DNA from: an uncultured Flavobacteriaceae bacterium
GTDB taxonomy: Bacteria; Bacteroidota; Bacteroidia; Flavobacteriales; Flavobacteriaceae
Assembly (NCBI GenBank): GCA_947494715.1
Contig: CANLWG010000002.1
Span: 248,001 to 312,000 of the forward strand
DNA: 64,000 nucleotides
Reading direction: 5' to 3'
Below, in pieces: positions 54,501-61,653 of the stretch. Positions within the stretch are counted from its first letter, which is position 1, and every line of letters starts with the position of its first letter. The notes beneath the pieces are model-generated. The model had not been told where the DNA came from. It saw nothing but the letters and a program-made list of their open reading frames with translations, and did not search any database. The translations under genes and the position numbers were made by a program.

Positions 54501-56126
54501 TTAAAGACTCAGTGTACTAAAGGAAACCATAATGTAGATAACGATCAGTACTACACCGACAGATGCGATAATATCCCAAATCGTATAGCTGTTCTTATTC
54601 TCCGTTCTTTGTTTGTCCGATACGGTACCAAAGGTCAGCCCGGCCAATTGTTTTTGAGATGGGGCAGGATAGAACATACTTACACTAATGGCTGTGGCGA
54701 TACACATGGCAAAGAAATAAGCCCCGAACACCAACCAATTGATATCGGCGATTGTAAAGAGGAAACTACCTTCAGCAAAACTTGATTTCAAGATTTCCAG
54801 AGTCAATTTTGAAAAACCGATGATAAATCCCCCAACGAGTGTAGCTATGGCCGCATTGGCATTGATACGTTTGTAAAATATTCCCAGTAAAAACACAGCA
54901 GCGATCGGAGGTGATATATAGGCTTGTACATTTTGAAGGTATTCATACAATCCATCTGACAGGGTGGTGATAATAGGAATCCATAATAAGCCCAATCCGA
55001 CCACGAAGAAGGTGGCGATACGGCCTGTCTTTACAAGCTCTTCTTCAGGTTTTTCGGGTTTCAGTTTTTTATAGATATCGAGCGTAAATAAAGTGGAACA
55101 AGAATTAAAAACGGAAGCCAAGGAACTCATAAGAGCGGCCAGCAATCCAGCAGCTACAAGACCCCTTAACCCTGAGGGCATTAGATTACTCATTAAGACG
55201 GGAAAGGCCTCATCCGGACTGTCCCAATCCAATTTCCCTTGCATTTTTAACCCTAAGGCGATAACACCAGGAATTAAGAAGAGGAATACCGGCATTAACT
55301 TTAACAAGGCGCCAAAAATACTACCTCTGCGACCTTCTTTGATATTCTTGGCCGTCAATACGCGTTGTACTATGACCTGATCGGTACACCAATACCAAAT
55401 GCCGACTACTGTGCTGGTTATAAAGAGTGGCAACCATGGATAATCTGGATCTGAATTGGGTCTCCACATATTGAAGTAATCGGGGCCTACGATTTCCTTG
55501 AGTTCGCCCCATCCACCTACGGCGTCCAGCCCTAAAAAAGTTAGGATTCCGGCACCCAATACCAGTACAATGGCCTGAATGGTCTCCGTATATACCACGG
55601 CGCGCATTCCACCCAAAACGGTATAAAGACCCGTGAGCACCACGGTGGCCACAGCACCTATCCAAAAGGGAATACCCAACAAGGCGGAAACCACCACCCC
55701 CCCAGCATAGATTGTTACAGAAACCTTGGTCAAAATGTAAGCGATCAATGATACTACGGACAGTACCCATCTGGAACGTGCATCAAATCGTTTTTCCAGA
55801 AACTCTGGCATGGTAAACACTCCACTTCGAGCATAGAAGGGAAGAAACACCCAGCCCAACATCAACACCAACCATGCATGTAGTTCATAAATCAGCAAGG
55901 GCATTTTATCTCCTGCCCCATTACCAGCAAGACCCACTACATGTTCGGAACCTATGTTGGAGGCAAAAATAGAGGCTCCTACCATAAACCAACCAATGTT
56001 TCGGCCGGCCAAAAAATAATCTTCGGTGTTCTTTTGTTTCTGCATAATGACCCACCAGGCCACCCCTAACAGGACAATAAAGTAGCCCGTAATGACTACC
56101 CAATCCAATGCATCCAATCCTTTCAT
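54501..56126 (-). CDS. Sodium:solute symporter (SSS family), probable arabinose importer
   Basis: The 541-residue protein has about fourteen hydrophobic segments. It carries SSS-family motifs: [32 protein letters not shown] near the start, [60 protein letters not shown] and [32 protein letters not shown]. This is the SglT-like sugar subgroup. Its position between araD and araA makes L-arabinose the likely substrate. It should sit in the inner membrane and use a sodium gradient. The start follows araD by 28 bases. Confidence 0.92.
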   Translation of the reverse strand: MKGLDALDWVVITGYFIVLLGVAWWVIMQKQKNTEDYFLAGRNIGWFMVGASIFASNIGSEHVVGLAGNGAGDKMPLLIYELHAWLVLMLGWVFLPFYARSGVFTMPEFLEKRFDARSRWVLSVVSLIAYILTKVSVTIYAGGVVVSALLGIPFWIGAVATVVLTGLYTVLGGMRAVVYTETIQAIVLVLGAGILTFLGLDAVGGWGELKEIVGPDYFNMWRPNSDPDYPWLPLFITSTVVGIWYWCTDQVIVQRVLTAKNIKEGRRGSIFGALLKLMPVFLFLIPGVIALGLKMQGKLDWDSPDEAFPVLMSNLMPSGLRGLVAAGLLAALMSSLASVFNSCSTLFTLDIYKKLKPEKPEEELVKTGRIATFFVVGLGLLWIPIITTLSDGLYEYLQNVQAYISPPIAAVFLLGIFYKRINANAAIATLVGGFIIGFSKLTLEILKSSFAEGSFLFTIADINWLVFGAYFFAMCIATAISVSMFYPAPSQKQLAGLTFGTVSDKQRTENKNSYTIWDIIASVGVVLIVIYIMVSFSTLSL

Positions 56127-56154
56127 ATATTTGTTTTAGTTGGTTGTTCAGTAT

Positions 56155-56859
56155 TCAATGTCCTTGTCCGTAGTAAGAATTCTTTCCATGTTTACGTTCA
56201 AAGTGTTTCTTTTTCAAAGCTTCTTTTAATGGACTTGCATCGGGATTTATCTGTAAGGTTAAATAGGTCATTTTTGCAATCTCCTCACACACTGCACTAT
56301 TATACACCGCTTTGGCTGCCGTTGCTCCCCAGGTAAAGGGGGCATGGCTTCCAACCAAGATCATTTCCATTTCATTGTAATCCAAACCGCGTTCCTTCAT
56401 GCAATCTACAATTTGGTGACCTGTCATATGTTCATAATCTCCCTGTATATAATCGTCCTTCATAGGTGATGTGCACGGGATATCACTAATCAGATGGTCC
56501 GCGTGGGTGGTACCCAAAATGGGAATATCCAATAACGATTGGGCCCAGGCGGTTCCATACGTGGAATGTGTGTGTACTATGCCCCCAATTGCATCCCATT
56601 CCTTGTAGAGCACCGCATGTGTTTTGGTATCGGAAGAAGGGCGCAATTTACCTTCTATTATCTTGGCGTCAAAATCGCAGATGACCATATCATCTACCTT
56701 TAAATCTGCATAAGGAATACCGCTGGGTTTAATGGCGAATACCGCTTTCTTTCTGTCCACGGCACTTGCATTCCCGAAAGTGAAAAGCACCAATCCCAAT
56801 TCCGGGAGCTGCATATTGGCCTGGTAGGCCTCTTCTTTTAATGTTCTATAGCTACTCAT
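56155..56859 (-). CDS. araD: L-ribulose-5-phosphate 4-epimerase
   Basis: This 234-residue class II aldolase-fold enzyme makes D-xylulose-5-phosphate. It has LVLFTFGNASAVDRKKAVFAIKPSGIPY, the zinc-ligand pair in GGIVHTHSTYGTAWAQ, LGTTHADHL and a further histidine in LVGSHAPFTWGATAAKAVYNS. The C-terminal HGKNSYYGQGH is typical of the family. Length is as expected. Its start overlaps the ribulokinase stop by eight bases, so translation is coupled. Confidence 0.97.
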   Translation of the reverse strand: MSSYRTLKEEAYQANMQLPELGLVLFTFGNASAVDRKKAVFAIKPSGIPYADLKVDDMVICDFDAKIIEGKLRPSSDTKTHAVLYKEWDAIGGIVHTHSTYGTAWAQSLLDIPILGTTHADHLISDIPCTSPMKDDYIQGDYEHMTGHQIVDCMKERGLDYNEMEMILVGSHAPFTWGATAAKAVYNSAVCEEIAKMTYLTLQINPDASPLKEALKKKHFERKHGKNSYYGQGH

Positions 56860-58543
56860 TCCTTCTGACTTGTTCCATTATATGCCCTTCCATGGTTTCG
56901 CACAAATTATTGTATTTTCTGTATACCTCGGTATAGGCCTTTACTCGATTAACATCAGGTTTATACACGGTCTCGAACGGACTTCCCATTTTCTGCATCG
57001 CTTGGGGTACATCCTCGTACGTCCCGGCGGCTACGGCTCCAAATATTGAAGCCCCTAAAGCGCATGCCTGTTCGGAAGCTACTACTTTAATGGGTATGTT
57101 CATAACATCAGCCATCATCTGCATAATAAAAGGGGATTTTTTAGCCACACCTCCTAAAGCCACAATGCCCTTAATGGGGATACCTTCTGAAAGAAAACGG
57201 TCTACGATCTTTTTAGCCCCAAAGCAGGAGGCTTCTACCAACGCCCGGAATACTTTGGGTGATGTACTCCCCAAATTGATACCCGAAATGACCCCCTTCA
57301 GATTTTGATTGGCATCCGGGGTACGTCTTCCATTCATCCAATCCAGGGCTAGTTCCCCAGAAGCACCAATGGGTTCTTTTGATGCGGCATGACTCAATTT
57401 TGGGATAAGGTTTTCCATAGCCTCATGTACTAGTTTTTCCTTAGTCTTGGAATCGATTACATTTGAATTCCCAATAAGCTCTTTAATGGGCCATGCCAGG
57501 AGTCTTTCGTACCAGGCATAAATATCGCCAAAGGCAGATTGACCTGCCTCTAAGCCTAACATATTGGGAATCACGGAACCATTTACCTGTCCGCAAATAC
57601 CCTTGACCAGTTTTTCTTTTCCTTCCAAAGGTGCCACCAAAATATCACAGGTAGAAGTACCCATGATCTTGGTCAAATAATAAGGTTCCGTCTTTGCGCC
57701 AACTGCGCCCATGTGGGCATCGAAAGCCCCAACGGATATAACAATGGATTGTGACAAACCCAGTCGTTCAGCCCATTCAGAGCTCAAGGTTCCCACCGAG
57801 ATTTCAGAAGTGTATGTTTTTGTATAGAGCCTGTCCCTTAATCCGTCCAATAGGGGATCTAAGGCCACGAAAAACGTATTGGGCGGTAAGCCGCCAAAGG
57901 ACTCATGCCATAATGCCTTATGTCCAGCAGCACAACGGCTCCGTTTCATTTCCCTAACATCGGTTCCTCCTGTTAACAAAAAAGGGACCCAATCGCAATG
58001 CTCCACCCAAGAAAAGGCGGCCTTGTGAACATCTATATCCTGTCTTGAAATATGCAAGATTTTTGACCAGAACCATTCCGAGGAGTAAATTCCGCCTTCA
58101 TATTGTGAATAATCAATATCCCATTTCTTACATAAGGCATTAATTTCGTTGGCTTCCTGTATAGCGGTGTGATCTTTCCATAAAACGAACATGGCATTGG
58201 GGCTCTCTCGGAATTCATCGAGAAGGGCGAGCGGTGTTCCTTTGGCATCCACTGCAACGGGAGTGGATCCCGTAGTATCCACACCTATACCCACAATGTT
58301 TTGGGTCACTTCCTCTCCCACTTCTTTTGCAATCTCGGTGATAGTTTGTTCAATACCTTCTATGTAATCCAATGGATGCTGGCGAAACTGATTCTTTGAA
58401 GGCTCACAATACTTTCCTGCTCCCCAACGCTTATAGTAATGAATGGATGTAGCAATTTCTTCCCCAGTAGAAGTGTCAACCAATAATGCCCGTACCGAAT
58501 CCGATCCAAAATCCAATCCCAAACTATAGGTGACCTTTGCCAT
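56852..58543 (-). CDS. araB: Ribulokinase
   Basis: The 563-residue FGGY-family kinase phosphorylates L-ribulose. The N-terminal phosphate loop is SLGLDFGSDSVRALLVDTSTGEEIA. The sugar-binding region contains GVDTTGSTPVAVDAKG and FVLWKDHTA. The catalytic aspartate lies in VISVGAFDAHMGAVGAKTEP. The C-terminal nucleotide motif is IKGIVALGGVAKKSPFIMQMMADVMNIPIKVVASEQACALGASIFGAVAAG. Residue pattern and length fit ribulokinase, not xylulokinase. It follows the NUDIX regulator gene by 11 bases and overlaps araD. Confidence 0.96.
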   Translation of the reverse strand: MAKVTYSLGLDFGSDSVRALLVDTSTGEEIATSIHYYKRWGAGKYCEPSKNQFRQHPLDYIEGIEQTITEIAKEVGEEVTQNIVGIGVDTTGSTPVAVDAKGTPLALLDEFRESPNAMFVLWKDHTAIQEANEINALCKKWDIDYSQYEGGIYSSEWFWSKILHISRQDIDVHKAAFSWVEHCDWVPFLLTGGTDVREMKRSRCAAGHKALWHESFGGLPPNTFFVALDPLLDGLRDRLYTKTYTSEISVGTLSSEWAERLGLSQSIVISVGAFDAHMGAVGAKTEPYYLTKIMGTSTCDILVAPLEGKEKLVKGICGQVNGSVIPNMLGLEAGQSAFGDIYAWYERLLAWPIKELIGNSNVIDSKTKEKLVHEAMENLIPKLSHAASKEPIGASGELALDWMNGRRTPDANQNLKGVISGINLGSTSPKVFRALVEASCFGAKKIVDRFLSEGIPIKGIVALGGVAKKSPFIMQMMADVMNIPIKVVASEQACALGASIFGAVAAGTYEDVPQAMQKMGSPFETVYKPDVNRVKAYTEVYRKYNNLCETMEGHIMEQVRRNE

Positions 58544-58554
58544 AATGCATTTTT

Positions 58555-59232
58555 TTATATATTAAAGCTCTTGGCTTTATTATATTCCTTTTCATCAAAT
58601 CGATACAAAAAGGCGCCCTTTTTTGACTGAGATTTATCCTTTTCATCCAATCTGATTAAAAAATCCATAGTCCTCAATTTTTTTCTAAAGTTTCGTTTAT
58701 CGATTTGCTCTCCCAAGATGCCTTCATACAACTTTTGTAATTGTGGCAGTGTGAATTTTTCTGGAAGCAAATTGAATCCTATCGGAACGGTGCGAACCCG
58801 TCTTCGCAAACGTTGAATAGCGGATACTATCATATCCTTGTGATCAAAAATAAGGTCAGGAAGATTGTTTATTGAAAACCATTCGGCTCGATATTCACTG
58901 ATAAGTTCTGCCCTATAATCCTTTTTTAAAATCAAAGCGCTATAGGTAGTGGAAACCACACGTTCGTACGGATCACGATTGGCTTTACCAAAGGTCCGAA
59001 CCTGTTCCATGTATACATTTTCCAATCCGGACAAATCACAAAGTACCCGATTGGCCGCTTTATCCAAATCTTCATTATTTCCTACAAACCCACCCATTAA
59101 GGACCATCTGTCCTTTTCCGGTTCAAAACCACGATGGACTAAAAGAACTTCTAACTTATTGGTGTCAAAGCCAAAAATGATACAATCCACCGCGAGTGTA
59201 ATCTGCTGAATTTGTTTGTAGGTTCTGTTCAT
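58555..59232 (-). CDS. NUDIX-fold transcriptional regulator of arabinose use (AraR/NrtR type)
   Basis: I start at the ATG at 59232, giving a 225-residue protein (MNRTYKQIQQITLAVDCIIFGFD). The N-terminal NUDIX domain contains HRGFEPEKDRWSLMGGFVGNNEDLDKAANRVLCDLSGLENVYMEQV. The catalytic Nudix box is degenerate and lacks the REUxEE core, as in regulators that bind a ligand instead of hydrolysing it. The C-terminal half (LTFEKFTLPQLQKLYEGIL-like text, then RNFRKKLRTMDFLIRLDEK) is the winged-helix part. NUDIX regulators in Bacteroidota repress arabinose operons and respond to L-arabinose. It is the first gene of the operon and probably autoregulates via the inverted repeat upstream. Confidence 0.92.
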   Translation of the reverse strand: MNRTYKQIQQITLAVDCIIFGFDTNKLEVLLVHRGFEPEKDRWSLMGGFVGNNEDLDKAANRVLCDLSGLENVYMEQVRTFGKANRDPYERVVSTTYSALILKKDYRAELISEYRAEWFSINNLPDLIFDHKDMIVSAIQRLRRRVRTVPIGFNLLPEKFTLPQLQKLYEGILGEQIDKRNFRKKLRTMDFLIRLDEKDKSQSKKGAFLYRFDEKEYNKAKSFNI

Positions 59233-59264
59233 TATAATCCAAAAAACTTCAAAATGTATCCTTT

Positions 59265-59272
59265 CAAATATA
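59265..59272 (-). promoter_or_regulatory. Bacteroidota -7 box of the arabinose operon
   Basis: TATATTTG on the minus strand fits the TAnnTTTG consensus and lies 33 bases before the regulator start. A good -33 TTG is not obvious; the region where it should be overlaps the inverted repeat at 59287-59303. Confidence 0.45.
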
Positions 59273-59286
59273 TAAAAAACCAAATG

Positions 59287-59303
59287 AGTGTAATGCATAC
59301 ACT
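59287..59303. promoter_or_regulatory. Inverted repeat, candidate operator of the arabinose regulator
   Basis: AGTGTA-N5-TACACT forms perfect six-base arms. It is placed 15 bases upstream of the -7 box, where a bound repressor would block the promoter. The same motif was not seen before SusC. Confidence 0.45.
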
Positions 59304-59517
59304 TAATAATAGTTTTTATTATGGAGAATTTGAAATTCGGGAAGTAGGCATAGCATGGACGAACCAGACGGCATGATGAAGTACAGGAAAAATCACTACT
59401 ACTTCAACTTTCTGCAAACGTCAACTTATTTAAAAAATATATGCGAGAAGTGGTTTTCTAAAAAAGTGAAAACCTCAAGTTTGGATGTATGAAAGTACTT
59501 TTATATATTAGTTTATC

Positions 59518-60117
59518 ATGACCGATACACTCACAAAATTAGGCTACCTTGCAGGAGCATCCCGGTTTAGGAGGATTAGCGAAAAACTACAGCAAGATGG
59601 CGATAAAATATATAAACAATACGGTGTTTCTTTTAAAGCAAGTTGGTTTTCAATTTACTATGTGCTATCCACATCCGGCTCTTCCCAAACCATTCTTGAG
59701 ATTGCCAAACAGATTGGCTTTTCCCACATTACGGTAAAAAACATTCTTCAGGAACTTAAAAAAGAAGGGTTGGTTGTCATTGAACCTAACCCGGTTGATA
59801 AACGTTCAAAACTGGCTTCGCTTTCATATGATGGAAAACTCTTAATTAAAAAAATGGAGCCATTGTGGCTATCTTTTTCCAATGCTTTGGAAGAAGTCTT
59901 CACTTGTGGTCATCCTGATCTTATGAATATTCTAAACAGAATCGATTCGGAAATCATTCGAAATCCGATACATAAAAGAATCCAAAACTCCTTAGTGAAT
60001 GTCATAAAAGTAATAGACTACAGACCAAGTTTAAAAAAGAGCTTTAAGAAGTTGGCGGGCCCTTGGTTACTTGGCGTTCTTGATGAAAATTGGAAGATGA
60101 TGATGAGTATACATTGA
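59518..60117 (+). CDS. MarR-type winged-helix part of a frameshifted MarR-GNAT gene
   Basis: The 199-residue frame has a MarR-like DNA-binding domain: SRFRRISEKLQQDGDKIYKQYGVSFKASWFSIYYVLS, TILEIAKQIGFSHITVKNILQELKKEGLVVIEPNPVDKRSKLASLSYDGK. After it come VIDYRPSLKKSFKKLAGPWLLGVLDENW and then a short out-of-place tail (KMMMSIH). That linker text is the one that joins MarR and GNAT domains in the known bifunctional family of about 310 residues. The GNAT half continues in another frame from 60091, so one base appears lost from GG at 60092-60093. Function of the family: transcription control coupled to an acetyltransferase domain, ligand unknown. Confidence 0.8.
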   Translation: MTDTLTKLGYLAGASRFRRISEKLQQDGDKIYKQYGVSFKASWFSIYYVLSTSGSSQTILEIAKQIGFSHITVKNILQELKKEGLVVIEPNPVDKRSKLASLSYDGKLLIKKMEPLWLSFSNALEEVFTCGHPDLMNILNRIDSEIIRNPIHKRIQNSLVNVIKVIDYRPSLKKSFKKLAGPWLLGVLDENWKMMMSIH

Positions 60118-60467
60118 ACAATCCTGATGATGCATACCTCAAAAACGGAGGGTTCTTATTCTATGCTCAATACGATACCAAAATTGTAGGCTGTGTCGCC
60201 TTAAAACGACTTAATGAGGACACGTTTGAGTTTGCCAAACTATTTATTGATCCAGAGTATAGAAACCTTGGGATAGCGACAAAACTAATAGAAAGATGTA
60301 TTGGCCGATGCAAGGAAAATTTAGCCAAACAGCTTTGGTTACAAACGACTATGCGTATGCCACAGGCACATAAATTATATTACAAATTAGGGTTTGTGGA
60401 TAACAAAGCTCCAAAACATATGGATGTATTGAAAAGAACGGAAAAAATTATGTGTTTACCCCTTTAA
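60090..60467 (+). CDS. GNAT acetyltransferase part of a frameshifted MarR-GNAT gene
   Basis: This 125-residue frame contains the GNAT core: GGFLFYAQYDTKIVGCVALKRLNEDTFEFAKLFIDPEYRNLGIATKLIERCIGRCKEN with the acetyl-CoA loop YRNLGIA. It ends with TTMRMPQAHKLYYKLGFVDNK. It lacks the first strand and helices of a complete GNAT fold, which lie in the preceding frame, so it is not a full gene on its own. It overlaps the MarR frame by 28 bases. Either a single-base deletion or sequencing error split the gene, or less likely both parts are made separately by coupled translation. Confidence 0.75.
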   Translation: MEDDDEYTLNNPDDAYLKNGGFLFYAQYDTKIVGCVALKRLNEDTFEFAKLFIDPEYRNLGIATKLIERCIGRCKENLAKQLWLQTTMRMPQAHKLYYKLGFVDNKAPKHMDVLKRTEKIMCLPL

Positions 60468-60483
60468 ACAATAAAATGAGATT

Positions 60484-61602
60484 TTATTGGGACAAAATAC
60501 ACTTCAAGGCAGCCAACAACATATTTATATGATTGGCATCGGAGCTTTCGCCCATTAGGCCTATCCGCCATATTTTTCCCGCAAAGGGACCGAGACCTCC
60601 CCCTATCTCAATATTGTATTCTTCCAATAGGCGGCTTCTTACCGTTGAATCATCTATCCCTTCAGGAATCCGAACCGCGTTCAACATGGGTAGACGGTAC
60701 TGCTCTTCTACCAGAAATTCAAAACCCATACTTTCCAATCCATCTCGTAATAGCTCATGGTTTTTTCGGTGACGCGCAAAGCGACTTTCCAAACCTTCCT
60801 CAAGAACAATCCGCAAGGCCTCACGCATGGCATACATAGATGATATGGGGGCCGTATGGTGATATGCCCTTTTGGCCCCGGCCCAGTAATTCTTGACCAA
60901 GGACAAGTCCAAAAACCAACTCTGTACCTTAGTCTTTCGGTTATCCAATACATCTATCGCTGCTTGACTAAAGGTAACCGGGGACAATCCGGGAGGAGCA
61001 CTCAAGCATTTTTGACTTCCGGAGTAAAGGGCATCGATACTCCATTCATCCACCTTCAATTCCGTACCGCAATATGAGGTCACCGCATCTACCACGAACA
61101 AGGCTCCTGCCACTTTGGTCAATCTACTTATTTCTTCCAACGGTTGCAATACGCCTGTTGATGTTTCGGCGTGTACTATTGCCAATAACTTTGGGTTACA
61201 GCTCTTCAGGGCAATCTTCACATCCTCTATTTCTATTGGGCTTCCCCAATCGGCCTCCACCTTGATTACCTTTGCACCGCAACGCTCTGCAATATCGACC
61301 ATACGGTTCCCAAAAACGCCATGTATACAAATTACCGCTTCATCACCCGGCTCCAACAGGTTGACCAGACACGTTTCCATGCCCGCACTTCCGGGAGCAG
61401 AAACTACAAAAGTTAATGGGTTTTTGGTTTGCAAGGTTTCTTGCGTCATAGCTTTTATATCGTCCATCACTTCCAAAAATTCGGGATCTAGATGTCCTAC
61501 CAATGGTGTGGCCATGGCCCTTAATACCCTTGGATGTACATCACTTGGTCCAGGACCCATTAGTACCCTTGTACTCGTTTTCATTTCATCGATTTTTCCC
61601 AT
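60484..61602 (-). CDS. Class V aminotransferase (alanine-glyoxylate / serine-pyruvate type)
   Basis: The 372-residue PLP enzyme begins MKTSTRVLMGPGPSDVHPRVLRAMATPLVGHLDPEF after six residues, the classic start of the AGXT/PucG group. Other landmarks are VSAPGSAGMETCLVNLLEPGD, AIVHAETSTGVLQPLEEI, FVVDAVTSYCGTELKVDEWSIDALYSGSQKCLSAPPGLSPV, with the PLP lysine in SGSQK, and a C-terminal EIGGGLGPFAGKIWRIGLMG. It would transfer an amino group between alanine or serine and glyoxylate or pyruvate. The adjacent upstream gene encodes a glycolate/D-lactate-type oxidoreductase, supporting a role in glyoxylate metabolism. Confidence 0.92.
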   Translation of the reverse strand: MGKIDEMKTSTRVLMGPGPSDVHPRVLRAMATPLVGHLDPEFLEVMDDIKAMTQETLQTKNPLTFVVSAPGSAGMETCLVNLLEPGDEAVICIHGVFGNRMVDIAERCGAKVIKVEADWGSPIEIEDVKIALKSCNPKLLAIVHAETSTGVLQPLEEISRLTKVAGALFVVDAVTSYCGTELKVDEWSIDALYSGSQKCLSAPPGLSPVTFSQAAIDVLDNRKTKVQSWFLDLSLVKNYWAGAKRAYHHTAPISSMYAMREALRIVLEEGLESRFARHRKNHELLRDGLESMGFEFLVEEQYRLPMLNAVRIPEGIDDSTVRSRLLEEYNIEIGGGLGPFAGKIWRIGLMGESSDANHINMLLAALKCILSQ

Positions 61603-61653
61603 TGTGATAATTTTCGTTTTCTAAGGATGGTTTATAACGTGTTCTGAAATATA

